Shown: positions 9,720 through 18,325 of the stretch, piece by piece
How positions within the stretch are numbered: the stretch's first letter is position 1
Layout of the letters: every line of letters begins with the position of its first letter
DNA from: Vreelandella songnenensis
Lineage (GTDB): Bacteria; Pseudomonadota; Gammaproteobacteria; Pseudomonadales; Halomonadaceae
NCBI RefSeq assembly: GCF_003002925.1
Contig: NZ_PVTK01000001.1
Coordinates: forward strand, 744,001-808,000
Direction of reading: 5' to 3'
DNA: 64,000 nt
Made by a program: the position numbers and the translations under genes
The notes under the pieces: generated by a model
What the model was told of the DNA's origin: nothing
The model's database searches: none
What the model saw: only the letters and a program-made list of their open reading frames with translations

Positions 9720-10573
9720 TGGCGCATGACTTGCTTGACCGCTTACGCGAACGCGTAGAAGAGCTGAACCGCTCCGAGCGCAAGGTGGCTAACGTGATTC
9801 TGGACGATCCGGCAGCGGCTACCAGCTTAAGCATCGCAAGCCTTGCACAGGCAGCCAGCGTCAGCGAGCCGACCGTCAATCGGTTCTGCCGCAACTTTGG
9901 CGCCAAGGGCTACCCGGATTTCAAGATCAAGCTCGCTCAGAGCCTGGCAGGGGGAACGCCTTACGTGACCCGCGCCGTGGAACCAGGTGACACGGCCACC
10001 CAGTATACGCACAAGATTTTTGGCGCCACCATTGCCGCTCTCGATGAAGCCCAGCGCGCTATCGACATGGGCGCCGTCGAGCGCATGGTCGACTACCTCA
10101 CCCAGGCAAAACAGATTCACTTTTTCGGCCTGGGTGCCTCGGGGGCGGTCGCCCAGGACGCCCAGCACAAGTTCTTCCGCTTCAACCTGCCGGTCATGGC
10201 CTATGTGGATGTACTGATGCAGCGCATGGTGGCGGCGGCCTGCCATACCGGCGATGTCGTCGTGATCATCTCCTACACCGGACGTACCCGGGAACTGGTG
10301 GATATCGCCAGGGTGGCGCGCGAAGCGGGCGCGGTAGTGCTGGGGATTACCGCGCCGGCCTCCCCCCTTGCCCAGGCGTGCAGCGCGACACTCGAGGTCG
10401 CCACCCCGGAAGACACCGACCACTATATGCCGATGACCTCACGGGTGATCCAGCTCACCCTGATAGACGCGCTGGCGACCGGGGTCACGCTGCGTCGCGG
10501 TGAAGGTTTTCTGCCGCACCTGAAGAAGATCAAGGACAGCCTGCGCGACACCCGCTTTCCGCTGGATAGCTAG
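9719..10573 (+). CDS. hexR: RpiR-family transcriptional regulator HexR
   Basis: The 284-residue protein has an N-terminal RpiR helix-turn-helix (about 1-77; [24 protein letters not shown]) and a C-terminal SIS sugar-phosphate-binding domain (about 125-255; [21 protein letters not shown] and [14 protein letters not shown]). This matches HexR, which in Pseudomonas and other gammaproteobacteria controls the Entner-Doudoroff and linked genes (zwf, edd, eda, gap) in response to keto-deoxy-phosphogluconate. HexR is usually next to zwf or edd; here it is instead the third gene of a signalling operon, overlapping the EAL gene by one base. The ATG at 9719 is set by this overlap. Orthology to HexR is likely; the regulon here is inferred. 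Confidence 0.88.
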   Translation: MAHDLLDRLRERVEELNRSERKVANVILDDPAAATSLSIASLAQAASVSEPTVNRFCRNFGAKGYPDFKIKLAQSLAGGTPYVTRAVEPGDTATQYTHKIFGATIAALDEAQRAIDMGAVERMVDYLTQAKQIHFFGLGASGAVAQDAQHKFFRFNLPVMAYVDVLMQRMVAAACHTGDVVVIISYTGRTRELVDIARVAREAGAVVLGITAPASPLAQACSATLEVATPEDTDHYMPMTSRVIQLTLIDALATGVTLRRGEGFLPHLKKIKDSLRDTRFPLDS

Positions 10574-10597
10574 CCTTTAAGCGTCAGCCACCAAGGT

Positions 10598-10957
10598 TTA
10601 CGCCGATACCGCCGTGGTAACGGTAATTTCCACTTTCAGCTCGTCGGCCGGCATCGGTGCGCAGACACAGGTGCGCGCCGGGGCGTGGCCTTCGGGTACC
10701 CAGGCATCCCAGACGGCGTTCATGGCGGCAAAATCGTCGCCATCTTTCAGGTAGAGGGTGGCACTGAGCAGCTGTTCGCGGCTTGATCCAATCTCCTTCA
10801 GCAGCGCATCCACGCGCGCCAGCATGCTCTGGGTCTGTTCGGTGATATCGCCGTTTCGCGCTTCCGGCCCGGCCACCTGGCCGCACAGGTAAGCAACTCC
10901 TTGATGAATCACCGCGCGGCTCATACGGGCTTTGGTATCGTGACGTTCGATGGTCAT
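10598..10957 (-). CDS. RidA family protein (Rid/YER057c/UK114)
   Basis: Proteins of this family deaminate reactive enamine/imine intermediates or act in related small-molecule chemistry. The 119-residue protein shows the family pattern: [15 protein letters not shown] near the N-terminus, a central [19 protein letters not shown] helix and the C-terminal [12 protein letters not shown] with the conserved arginine. I chose the ATG at 10957 because GGAGTG lies just upstream; longer in-frame starts would overlap the neighbouring regulator gene. It is convergent with hexR (24 bases apart) and lies 71 bases downstream of an Lrp-type regulator on the same strand. Which Rid subfamily it belongs to cannot be settled by eye. 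Confidence 0.88.
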   Translation of the reverse strand: MTIERHDTKARMSRAVIHQGVAYLCGQVAGPEARNGDITEQTQSMLARVDALLKEIGSSREQLLSATLYLKDGDDFAAMNAVWDAWVPEGHAPARTCVCAPMPADELKVEITVTTAVSA

Positions 10958-11028
10958 GGGACACTCCACTGCAGACATGAAAAAAAGCAGTGTAAACGCC
11001 TGGCAGGCGCCTGACCACGCCTGTCTGT

Positions 11029-11511
11029 TCAGCGCTCGGTGGGCACCGGGCGATGCTCGAACACCCGGCGCAGCACAAAGCTTGTGTGTGCCCCGGTCAC
11101 GCCTTCGATCCGATTGATGACGTGCAGCAGCAGGTGCTGGTAGTCGTCCATGTCGCGCACCAGAATCTTTAACTGGAAATCCGCCGCCTGGCCGGTAATG
11201 ATCAAGCATTCGATCACGTTGGGGATCTCGCGGATATGGCGCTCGAAGTTCTCGAACCGCTCTGAAGTGTGCTGGTCCATGGCGATGTGCAGCAGTACCA
11301 TGAGCTGAAAACCCAGCTGCCGAGCATCCACCTCGGCGCGGTACTGCATGATCAGGCCGTGCTCTTCCAGAGCGCGAACCCGCCGCAGACAGGGCGAGGC
11401 GGAAAGACCGATACGATCGGCAAGCTCCTGATTACTGATCCGCCCCTCCTGCTGCAAAACGGACAGGATCTGCCGGTCAAAGCGATCCAGTGTCAACGGC
11501 GTTACCGACAT
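11029..11511 (-). CDS. Lrp/AsnC family transcriptional regulator
   Basis: This 160-residue protein has the Lrp/AsnC plan: N-terminal helix-turn-helix ([44 protein letters not shown]) and a C-terminal RAM ligand-binding domain with a [18 protein letters not shown] segment. The start at 11511 is preceded by an AGAGG site; an upstream TTG at 11538 is in frame but less likely. The divergent neighbour is leuA and the downstream gene is a RidA protein, so control of branched-chain amino acid or imine metabolism is a reasonable guess. No effector can be named. Confidence 0.9.
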   Translation of the reverse strand: MSVTPLTLDRFDRQILSVLQQEGRISNQELADRIGLSASPCLRRVRALEEHGLIMQYRAEVDARQLGFQLMVLLHIAMDQHTSERFENFERHIREIPNVIECLIITGQAADFQLKILVRDMDDYQHLLLHVINRIEGVTGAHTSFVLRRVFEHRPVPTER

Positions 11512-11775
11512 AAAAAGCAGCCTCTGCCAAGAAAACAAGATTATTTAGAATATACTGCCAATTAATGCCATTATTAGCCTTTTTTAGCAACAACCTAGCG
11601 CCGCAAACCCGTTACACTATGAAAACTGCCAAAAGCGGGAAAACTGCCAGAAGCGGTAAACGGTATGGTGCAGCGCCTTGAACCACGAGCCTGTATCGAT
11701 ACACGTGCATGAACGAGTCCGGCCTACGCCACAAGCGGCCAATTTTCCAAGTCATCAATCCTCAGGAATCTAACA
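11512..11775. promoter_or_regulatory. Divergent region between Lrp-type gene and leuA, with an 18-bp tandem repeat
   Basis: The region holds promoters for both genes. Two nearly identical 18-base units, GAAAACTGCCAAAAGCGG and the same with one A-to-G change, lie head to tail at 11621-11638 and 11639-11656. TTACACTAT just before the first unit resembles a -10 element. I looked for a leucine-rich leader peptide with an attenuator hairpin and for a T-box and did not see either. The repeat could be a regulator-binding site, possibly for the divergent Lrp-type protein. Confidence 0.45.
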
Positions 11776-13467
11776 ATGTCTGCTTTCGATCATCAAAAAT
11801 ACCGTCCAGCACCGCGCGTGCCTGCATTTGACCGCCAATGGCCTGACCGTGATCTGGATCGTGCTCCGATCTGGGTGAGCGAAGACCTGCGTGACGGCAA
11901 CCAGGCACTGCTGGAACCGATGACCGTTGAGCAGAAACAGCGCTTCTGGCACCAGATCATCAAGGTGGGTATCAAGGAAGTGATGGTAGGCTTTCCATCG
12001 GCCAGCCAGCCCGACTATGACTTCGTGCGCTGGCTGATCGACGAGAACCAGATTCCTGAGGACGTGACCATTGCGGTGCTGGTGCAGTGCCGCGAACACC
12101 TGATTGAAAAGACCTTCGAATCTCTGGTGGGCGCCAAACGCGCCATTGTCCATCTGTATAACTCGACCTCGACCATTCAGCGCGAGCGGGTGTTTGAGAT
12201 GGATCGTGAGGGCATCACCCAGATTGCCGTTCAGGGTGCTACCTGGGTCAAGCAGTATGCCGAACGCTACCCAGATATCGCCTGGCGTTTCGAATACACT
12301 CCAGAAAGTTTTTCCAGCACCGAAATCGACTTCTCACTGGCTATCTGCGAAGCCGTCATGGATGTCTGGCAGCCCACGCCGGAGAACAAGTGCATTCTCA
12401 ACCTGCCGACCACGGTGGAAGTAGCAGGGCCTCACCACCACGCCGACCAGATCGAGTATTTCTGTCAGCACATCAGCCGTCGCGACAGCGTGATCATCTC
12501 GGTGCATACCCATAACGACCGGGGCGGTGCGGTGGCCTCCGCCGAGCTTGCCCTGCTTGCTGGCGCTGACCGCGTGGAAGGCACGCTTCTGGGCAACGGC
12601 GAGCGTACCGGCAACATGGATATCGTGACGCTGGCCATGAATCTCTACAGCCAGGGCATCGACCCCCAGCTTGATCTTTCCAACCCGGATGAAATCATTC
12701 AGGTGGTTCAAGAATGCACCGGTATTACCATGCATCCGCGCCACCCCTGGGTGGGCGAGATGGTGTACACCGCGTTTTCCGGAAGCCATCAGGATGCGAT
12801 TCGCAAGTCGCTCAAGCATCAGAAGAGTGATGAGCCCTGGCAAGTGGCGTATCTGCCGATCGACCCGCACGACATTGGCCGCGACTACCAGGCGGTGATT
12901 CGCGTCAACAGCCAGTCGGGCAAGGGCGGCATGGCGTTCCTGCTGGAGCGCGACTACGGTATCAATCTGCCACGCTGGATGATGCTGGCCCTCGCCCCCT
13001 ATGTACAAAAAGAGAGCGAGGAGCGCGCCAGCGAGCTTTCAAGCGAAATGATTCGTCAGGTGATGTTCGATAACTTCACTCAGGAAGCGCCGCTGTCGCT
13101 GGCGGACTACCAGCTCTCCAAGGGACAGCGTGAAGGCATCGAAGTTACTTTGTGGCAGGGCAGCGAAACCCTGCGCCTGTCAGGCACCGGCAACGGCGCC
13201 ATGTCCTCCTTTACCGATGCCTGGGAAAAACACTCCGGGGTCAAGGTGGGCATCCTCGATTACAGCGAGCACTCGCTGGGCGGCGACAGCGAAGCCAACG
13301 CCATTGCCTTCGTGCAGCTCAATATCGATGGCCAGCGAATCTGCGCCGTGGCTGAAGACAGCGACACTGTAAGCGCTTCTCTAAAGGCCCTTATTTCGGG
13401 TATCAACAAGACCTTAAGCACGAGTAAAGCAGCGGCAAGTCGAAAGGACAATGCCCTGACGGCCTAG
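11776..13467 (+). CDS. leuA: 2-isopropylmalate synthase
   Basis: LeuA condenses acetyl-CoA with 2-ketoisovalerate, the committed step of leucine synthesis. The 563-residue length matches the longer LeuA type also found in actinobacteria and yeast, rather than the E. coli form. Visible are the catalytic/metal motif SEDLRDGNQAL (R39, D40), HTHNDRGGAVAS with the metal-binding histidines, and GTLLGNGERTGNMD. The C-terminal third (from about 430) is the leucine-sensing regulatory domain, with GTGNGAMSSF and HSLGGDSEANAIAF. The gene stands alone and is closed by a strong terminator, while leuBCD are not in the window. Leucine feedback is expected from the C-terminal domain. Confidence 0.96.
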   Translation: MSAFDHQKYRPAPRVPAFDRQWPDRDLDRAPIWVSEDLRDGNQALLEPMTVEQKQRFWHQIIKVGIKEVMVGFPSASQPDYDFVRWLIDENQIPEDVTIAVLVQCREHLIEKTFESLVGAKRAIVHLYNSTSTIQRERVFEMDREGITQIAVQGATWVKQYAERYPDIAWRFEYTPESFSSTEIDFSLAICEAVMDVWQPTPENKCILNLPTTVEVAGPHHHADQIEYFCQHISRRDSVIISVHTHNDRGGAVASAELALLAGADRVEGTLLGNGERTGNMDIVTLAMNLYSQGIDPQLDLSNPDEIIQVVQECTGITMHPRHPWVGEMVYTAFSGSHQDAIRKSLKHQKSDEPWQVAYLPIDPHDIGRDYQAVIRVNSQSGKGGMAFLLERDYGINLPRWMMLALAPYVQKESEERASELSSEMIRQVMFDNFTQEAPLSLADYQLSKGQREGIEVTLWQGSETLRLSGTGNGAMSSFTDAWEKHSGVKVGILDYSEHSLGGDSEANAIAFVQLNIDGQRICAVAEDSDTVSASLKALISGINKTLSTSKAAASRKDNALTA

Positions 13468-13493
13468 GCACCCATAGCGGATAATTGAACCGA

Positions 13494-13530
13494 CGCCTTG
13501 CGTGGCCTGCCACGCAAGGCGTTTTCTTTT
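13494..13530 (+). terminator. Rho-independent terminator after leuA
   Basis: A perfect 12-base-pair stem (CGCCTTGCGTGG / CCACGCAAGGCG) with loop CCTG is followed by TTTTCTTTT. It lies 26 bases after the leuA stop. Confidence 0.93.
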
Positions 13531-13601
13531 GCCTTGTAGCCACGTGCTAGAATCGAGCGCCGGTTCGTCGAACACGTATTCAGTCAGCAAACGGAGGAAA
13601 C

Positions 13602-13988
13602 ATGGGCCAGGGCATTGCGAACGTACTGCTGGTGGCGCTGGGCGGGGCGATAGGAGGAATGGGCAGATTTGCCATGTCCAATGTGGTGGCGCGCTGGCTG
13701 GGCAAGGCGTTTCCCTGGGGTACGCTGGTGGTCAATGCCACGGGGGCCTTGGCAGCGGGATGGCTGCTGGGTAGCCAGGGCGTGCCAGGCACCCCAGATG
13801 CCTTATGGCTGTTTACCGTCGCGGGGTTGCTGGGTGGCTATACCACGGTGTCTTCTTTTAGCTTGCAGACCCTTGAACTATGGCAAGGCGGTCAAGCAGG
13901 GCGCGCCGCTTTCAATATAAGCGCCACGCTGTTGCTTGGCATCAGCATGGCAGCGCTGGGCTGGCTACTGGCAGGGGGCCATGCATGA
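13602..13988 (+). CDS. crcB: Fluoride ion channel CrcB/Fluc, first copy
   Basis: CrcB/Fluc proteins export fluoride as dual-topology dimers. This 128-residue protein has four predicted membrane helices and the family motifs GGAIGGMGRFAMSN, FPWGTLVVNATGALAAGW and GLLGGYTTVSSFSLQT. GGAGG lies just before the ATG. Its last bases overlap the next crcB gene by 4, so the two are translationally coupled and may form a heterodimeric channel. I looked for the fluoride riboswitch often found before crcB genes and did not recognise it in the 70 bases between the leuA terminator and this start. Confidence 0.95.
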   Translation: MGQGIANVLLVALGGAIGGMGRFAMSNVVARWLGKAFPWGTLVVNATGALAAGWLLGSQGVPGTPDALWLFTVAGLLGGYTTVSSFSLQTLELWQGGQAGRAAFNISATLLLGISMAALGWLLAGGHA

Positions 13989-14386
13989 ACAGCTTGAAAA
14001 CCTATCTGGCCGTAGGCTTGGGTAGCGGGTTGGGCAGCGTGCTGCGCTACGGCGTTTCTCTTGCCTCCCAGGCTGTGCTCGGCAGCCACTTTCCCTGGGG
14101 TACGCTTATCGTGAACGTGCTGGGCTCAGGCCTGATTGGCTGGATAGCGGCTACGGCGCTGCGCGCCCCCCGCGGCCAACTTGCCCACTGGCATCCGTTT
14201 CTGGTCGCTGGCTTTTGCGGTGGTTTTACGACGTTTTCCGTGTTCAGCCTGGAATCACTGTATTTCATTACGCTTGGTCAAGCGTGGCTGGGGCTTTTAT
14301 ACGTATTGGTGAGCCTGCCACTGTGGTTGCTGGCGGCCATGGCGGGCGAACGTCTGGCATCACGTCGCGGCTTCACTGCAGAGTAA
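13985..14386 (+). CDS. crcB: Fluoride ion channel CrcB/Fluc, second copy
   Basis: A second, divergent Fluc subunit of 133 residues with four membrane helices and the same motif set: GSGLGSVLRYGVS, FPWGTLIVNVLGSGLIGW and GFCGGFTTFSVFSLE. The polar-track phenylalanine/threonine pattern (FTTFS) is intact. It begins inside the stop of the first copy (ATGA overlap). Paired crcB genes in some bacteria encode the two halves of a heterodimeric channel with opposite fixed orientation, and that is the likely arrangement here. The next gene starts 4 bases after this stop, so all three transport genes probably share one transcript. Confidence 0.95.
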   Translation: MNSLKTYLAVGLGSGLGSVLRYGVSLASQAVLGSHFPWGTLIVNVLGSGLIGWIAATALRAPRGQLAHWHPFLVAGFCGGFTTFSVFSLESLYFITLGQAWLGLLYVLVSLPLWLLAAMAGERLASRRGFTAE

Positions 14387-14390
14387 TGCC

Positions 14391-15350
14391 ATGCGTGCGC
14401 AGCTAGAAAAGCATCAGGGCTGGCTATACCTGGCGTGCATCGGCCTGGGGCTTGTGACGGGTATTCACCTACCCGCCCTGGCACAGGCGTTTGAACAGCT
14501 GCTGTGGCCGCTTCTGGGCCTGCTGCTCTACGCAACCTTTACTCAGATCCCGCTGCCTAGTGTTGCTCGCAGCGTTACCGATGGGCGCTTCATCGTGGCG
14601 CTGCTGGTGGGTAACTTTATCGCCATTCCGGCTTTTTTAGCGCTTTGCGTACTCTGGCTCCCGCTTTCCCCAGCGGTATTGGCCGGGGTATTGCTGGTGC
14701 TTCTGGTGCCCTGCACCGACTGGTTTATCAGTTTTACCCATCTGGGAAAGGGCAATACACCTCAGGCCGTTGCCGCCGCCCCGCTTCTGCTGCTGATACA
14801 AATAATCGCCCTGCCTGCTTATCTATGGCTTTTCCTGGGCGCCGAGTGGTTTCAATGGGCGCTTTCCGCATCGTTACTGAGCGCCTTTGCGGGCCTTATC
14901 CTGCTGCCCCTGGCACTGGCCTGGCTGACCGAGCATGCGGGCAGCCGACACGTTTGCATCAAGAGTGCCACCCACCATCTGGGCCTGCTGCCCGTACCGC
15001 TGCTTGCCCTGGTGGTATTGATCATCGCCGCTTCTCAGGTCAGCAGTCTGAGCGGACTTTATCCAGTGATGGCGCAGGTGATGCCTATCTTCATCGGCTT
15101 TCTGCTGTTTGCCGGCTGGCTCGGCCGCACCCTTGGCAGGCTGTTCAGGCTCCCCACCGCCAGCGCCCGGACGCTGGCCTTCAGCTTTGGCACGCGCAAC
15201 TCGTTTGTCATGCTGCCCGTTGCCCTGGCCCTGCCGGAAGCCTTGCAGATAGCCGTGGTGGTGATTGTCTTTCAGTCGCTGGTCGAGCTTTTCGGCATGA
15301 TCGTTTTCCTGCGCTGGGTACCCGGTACGCTGCTACCCAAGCGCCCTTGA
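14391..15350 (+). CDS. ACR3/bile-acid-symporter-like transporter (arsenic resistance type)
   Basis: This 319-residue integral membrane protein has about ten hydrophobic segments and belongs to the BART superfamily (SBF/ACR3). Features pointing to the arsenite-efflux-like branch are LLVPCTDWFISF with the conserved cysteine (C108), the SFGTRNSFVMLPVALALP segment, and a glutamate in VFQSLVELFGM near the end. It directly follows the two fluoride channels (4-base gap), giving an anion-detoxification operon. No arsR or arsC is nearby, so the true substrate could be arsenite, antimonite or an organic anion. Confidence 0.82.
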   Translation: MRAQLEKHQGWLYLACIGLGLVTGIHLPALAQAFEQLLWPLLGLLLYATFTQIPLPSVARSVTDGRFIVALLVGNFIAIPAFLALCVLWLPLSPAVLAGVLLVLLVPCTDWFISFTHLGKGNTPQAVAAAPLLLLIQIIALPAYLWLFLGAEWFQWALSASLLSAFAGLILLPLALAWLTEHAGSRHVCIKSATHHLGLLPVPLLALVVLIIAASQVSSLSGLYPVMAQVMPIFIGFLLFAGWLGRTLGRLFRLPTASARTLAFSFGTRNSFVMLPVALALPEALQIAVVVIVFQSLVELFGMIVFLRWVPGTLLPKRP

Positions 15351-15354
15351 ACGC

Positions 15355-15386
15355 AAAAGCCGCCCCGCTATGGCTAGCGGGGCGGC
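15355..15386 (-). terminator. Terminator between convergent transporter and universal stress genes
   Basis: A 12-base-pair stem (GCCGCCCCGCTA / TAGCGGGGCGGC, loop TGGC) lies between convergent genes. On the minus strand it is followed by TTTT, so it best serves the universal stress gene; it may also stop transcripts coming from the fluoride-channel operon. Confidence 0.8.
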
Positions 15387-15425
15387 GGCTAAACGGGCAG
15401 CTCTGTTCACCGGACTGATGGCTGA

Positions 15426-16298
15426 TCAGCGCAATATCAGTACCGGTATTTGACTACCGCGCAGCATGGCCGTGGTGGTGCTTCCAATCAACAGATGACG
15501 AATACGCGAGTGGCCATAGGCCCCCATCACCAGCAAATCGATATCCTGCTCTGCGGTATAAATCTGCAGCACTTCATCTACCTTGCCAGCGCGAATGCTG
15601 CCTTCTACCCGATGACCGGCATTACGCAGGGCACCCAACGCCCAGCCAAGCTCCAGATGATGCTCGGCGTTATCGACGCCAACGACCAGCACGTGGCACT
15701 CGATGCCGGTAAACAGCGGTGAACGAGCCAGCATTTCCACTCCCTTGCGGGTGGTTTTGCTACCATCGAACGCGATCAGTATCTTTTCGGGCCGCTTGAA
15801 GACTGGCGGCACCATGAGAATGGGCCGATGCATTTCGCGCACGACACGCTCAAGGTTCGCGCCCAGATGATCACTGGCCTGATGGGCCGTTTCGCCGCGC
15901 TTGCCCATTATCAGCAAGCGCACGTCTTCTTCAAGCTCGACCAGCGTTTCGACCAGCGTGCCATTCAACTGACGCGTATCGCAGATGCTAACACCCTTTT
16001 CTGAAGCCCGCGTCTGGGCAGCTTCCAGCATCAGCCGGCCCTGCTCCCGGTTCACCTTGGCGCGCTGTTCATCCAGCGTCGAAAGCTCTTCCAGCAGGTG
16101 CTCTCGGGCGCCAAAATGCAGATTACCCGAAAGGTTCTGCTCGGCTGGGGCTGGCGAATGGTTATCCACCACGTGCACGAAGGTCAGCGGCACGTCCAAT
16201 GCCAGGCTTGCCCAGGCGGCATAATCACAGACGCCTTCTGAAAACCGGGAGCCGTCAATCGCGGCTACGACGTATTGGTTAACAACGCGCTCAGTCAT
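15426..16298 (-). CDS. Tandem-domain universal stress protein (UspE-like)
   Basis: The 290-residue protein has two universal stress domains. The N-terminal half contains LLIMGKRGETAHQASDHLG and the C-terminal half LLVMGAYGHSRIRHLLIGSTTTAML. The latter has the full G-x2-G-x9-G-S/T nucleotide-binding pattern, which suggests ATP binding in the second domain. It lies 17 bases downstream of a SulP transporter gene on the same strand and is followed by a terminator, so the two form an operon. A role in regulating or sensing the transporter's state is inferred from this pairing, which recurs in marine bacteria. Confidence 0.93.
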   Translation of the reverse strand: MTERVVNQYVVAAIDGSRFSEGVCDYAAWASLALDVPLTFVHVVDNHSPAPAEQNLSGNLHFGAREHLLEELSTLDEQRAKVNREQGRLMLEAAQTRASEKGVSICDTRQLNGTLVETLVELEEDVRLLIMGKRGETAHQASDHLGANLERVVREMHRPILMVPPVFKRPEKILIAFDGSKTTRKGVEMLARSPLFTGIECHVLVVGVDNAEHHLELGWALGALRNAGHRVEGSIRAGKVDEVLQIYTAEQDIDLLVMGAYGHSRIRHLLIGSTTTAMLRGSQIPVLILR

Positions 16299-16315
16299 GC
16301 TGCTCTCCTTTTGCG

Positions 16316-17806
16316 TTAGTGGCCGCCCATCAGTTTCTCGACCGCCTGGGGATCGTCATGTATTGCGTAACGGTCGACCACCGTAGCGCTGGCTTCGCTC
16401 AATCCCACAAGCTCCACCTCGGTGCCTTCACGGCGGAACTTGATCACCACGCGATCAAGAGACTGTACGGCCGTCACATCCCAGAAATGCGCCCTGGAAA
16501 GGTCGATTGTGACCTTATCAAGGCTCTCCTTGAAATCAAACGCCGCCATAAAGCGCTGCGAAGAGGCGAAAAACACCTGCCCTACCACCTGATATTCGCG
16601 CTCTTTACCCGCCTTAACGTCAGTAGAGCTGATAACCATGATGTTGCCAACTTTATTGGCAAAGAACAGCGCCGCCAGCAGCACGCCGACAAATACGCCA
16701 ATCGCCAGGTTATGCGTACCCACCGTGACGGCAACGGTGGCCAGCATGACGATATTGGTACTCAGCGGATGCTTTTTCAGATCCCGGATCGATTCCCAGC
16801 TGAAGGTGCCGATCGATACCATGATCATCACCGCCACCAGTGCCGCCATGGGGATCTGGGATACCCAGTCGGATAAAAACACCACCATCAGCAGGAGCAC
16901 CACACCGGCGATCAGCGTAGAAAGACGCGTGCGCCCGCCGGATTTGATGTTGATCACCGACTGGCCGATCATCGCACAGCCCGCCATGCCGCCCATCAGG
17001 CCCGCGCCGATGTTGGCAACGCCCTGCCCCTTGCACTCACGGTTCTTGTCGCTGGGGGTGTCGGTCAGATCGTCGACGATGGTCGCGGTCATCATGGATT
17101 CCAGCAGGCCCACCACGCACAGCATCAGCGCGTACGGCAGAACGATCAGCAGCGTATCGATATTCAGCGGTACATCGGGCCACAGAAATACCGGCAGCGT
17201 GTCGGGAAGCTCACCCATATCGCCCACGGTGCGAATATCCATGCCGCTTGCCATGTACACGATGGTCAGCACCACGATGCACACCAGCGGCGACGGCAAG
17301 GATTTGCCGATAATGGGCAGGTACGGAAACAGGTAGATAATCCCCAGGCCCGCCGCAGTCATGGCGTACACGTGCCAGGTAACGTCGGTCAGTTCCGGCA
17401 GCTGGGCCATGAAGATAAGAATCGCCAAGGCGTTGACGAAGCCCGTCACTACCGAGCGCGACACGAAGCGCATCAGCTCGGCAAGGCGCAGATACCCGGC
17501 AATGATCTGGAACACGCCGGTCAAGAGCGTGGCGGCCAGCAGGTACTCAAGGCCGTGCTCACGCACCAGCGTCACCATCAGAAGCGCCATGGCGCCGGTG
17601 GCGGCGGAAATCATGCCCGGGCGGCCGCCGGTAAAGGCGATGATCACTGCGATACAGAACGAGGCGTAAAGCCCCACTTTGGGGTCCACCCCGGCGATGA
17701 TCGAGAACGCGATTGCCTCGGGAATCAGCGCCAGCGCCACGACCAGGCCTGAAAGCGTGTCGCCTTTGATATTGGAAAACCACTCATGCTTGCTGAAAAG
17801 TGCCAT
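16316..17806 (-). CDS. SulP family inorganic anion transporter with STAS domain
   Basis: The 496-residue protein has the SLC26/SulP plan: a membrane domain of many helices (about 1-380) beginning [30 protein letters not shown], and a C-terminal cytosolic STAS domain (about 400-490) with [23 protein letters not shown]. SulP members carry sulfate, bicarbonate or other anions. The substrate cannot be read from sequence, but bicarbonate (BicA-like) or sulfate are the main options. The ATG lies close to a weak GGA site. It is the first gene of a two-gene operon with a tandem universal stress protein. Confidence 0.93.
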   Translation of the reverse strand: MALFSKHEWFSNIKGDTLSGLVVALALIPEAIAFSIIAGVDPKVGLYASFCIAVIIAFTGGRPGMISAATGAMALLMVTLVREHGLEYLLAATLLTGVFQIIAGYLRLAELMRFVSRSVVTGFVNALAILIFMAQLPELTDVTWHVYAMTAAGLGIIYLFPYLPIIGKSLPSPLVCIVVLTIVYMASGMDIRTVGDMGELPDTLPVFLWPDVPLNIDTLLIVLPYALMLCVVGLLESMMTATIVDDLTDTPSDKNRECKGQGVANIGAGLMGGMAGCAMIGQSVINIKSGGRTRLSTLIAGVVLLLMVVFLSDWVSQIPMAALVAVMIMVSIGTFSWESIRDLKKHPLSTNIVMLATVAVTVGTHNLAIGVFVGVLLAALFFANKVGNIMVISSTDVKAGKEREYQVVGQVFFASSQRFMAAFDFKESLDKVTIDLSRAHFWDVTAVQSLDRVVIKFRREGTEVELVGLSEASATVVDRYAIHDDPQAVEKLMGGH

Positions 17807-18325
17807 TCAGGGAGTCCATGGTTAAGATGTGAACACGACGCGCCAACGCCGCCGCATAAGGGCAGAGGTCACGCCGTAGAGTCAGGTTGTATGTTTCAAG
17901 CGACAGATTGAAGACGCCAGTAGCGTCCATAACCAAACAACGGCCACAAGTGACCAGATAACGGCCGCAGGGGGCCGATACGCCGTAGCAGCGCGTAAGC
18001 GCCGTGACGTTTCAGGGGGGAGTGTTGCCTAGGGTGGAGTCATCAACCCAGCAGTCAGTCGTACAGGAGTAACCTGTGTGCGTTTCATTGCGTGTATGCC
18101 TTGCCGTGAAAACCTATGTCATGGTCGGCCGCTTGAGGGGTGCAGACCAACAGGGCGCGGAGTTTATCAGCAATTGGCAGGGCCTGCACCCGCTAGACGT
18201 ATGGACCCACGCGATGGGATGACCTTGCGCTTCGCCATGCCTTACCATAGGCAGCTAGCAACAAGACGCCACCGCTACGCCTGGTCGCCACTCAAGCGAT
18301 CAACATCAAACCTGAGGAGCAGTAC
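17807..18325. other. Intergenic region between sulP and isocitrate dehydrogenase genes
   Basis: This 519-base gap separates divergently transcribed genes and must hold both promoters. An 84-codon frame at 18078-18329 has an arginine- and cysteine-rich translation without family resemblance and is rejected. Two copies of AACGGCC near 17938 and 17962 are the only repeats I noticed. No RNA gene or riboswitch was recognised. Confidence 0.5.

Noticed and set aside
11540-11775. Leucine attenuator or T-box before leuA
   Set aside because: No leucine-codon-rich leader peptide, no terminator/antiterminator pair and no T-box core were seen.
13531-13601. Fluoride (crcB) riboswitch
   Set aside because: The conserved GGNGAUGG and GCUGAUGACUCCU-like segments are not present between the leuA terminator and crcB.
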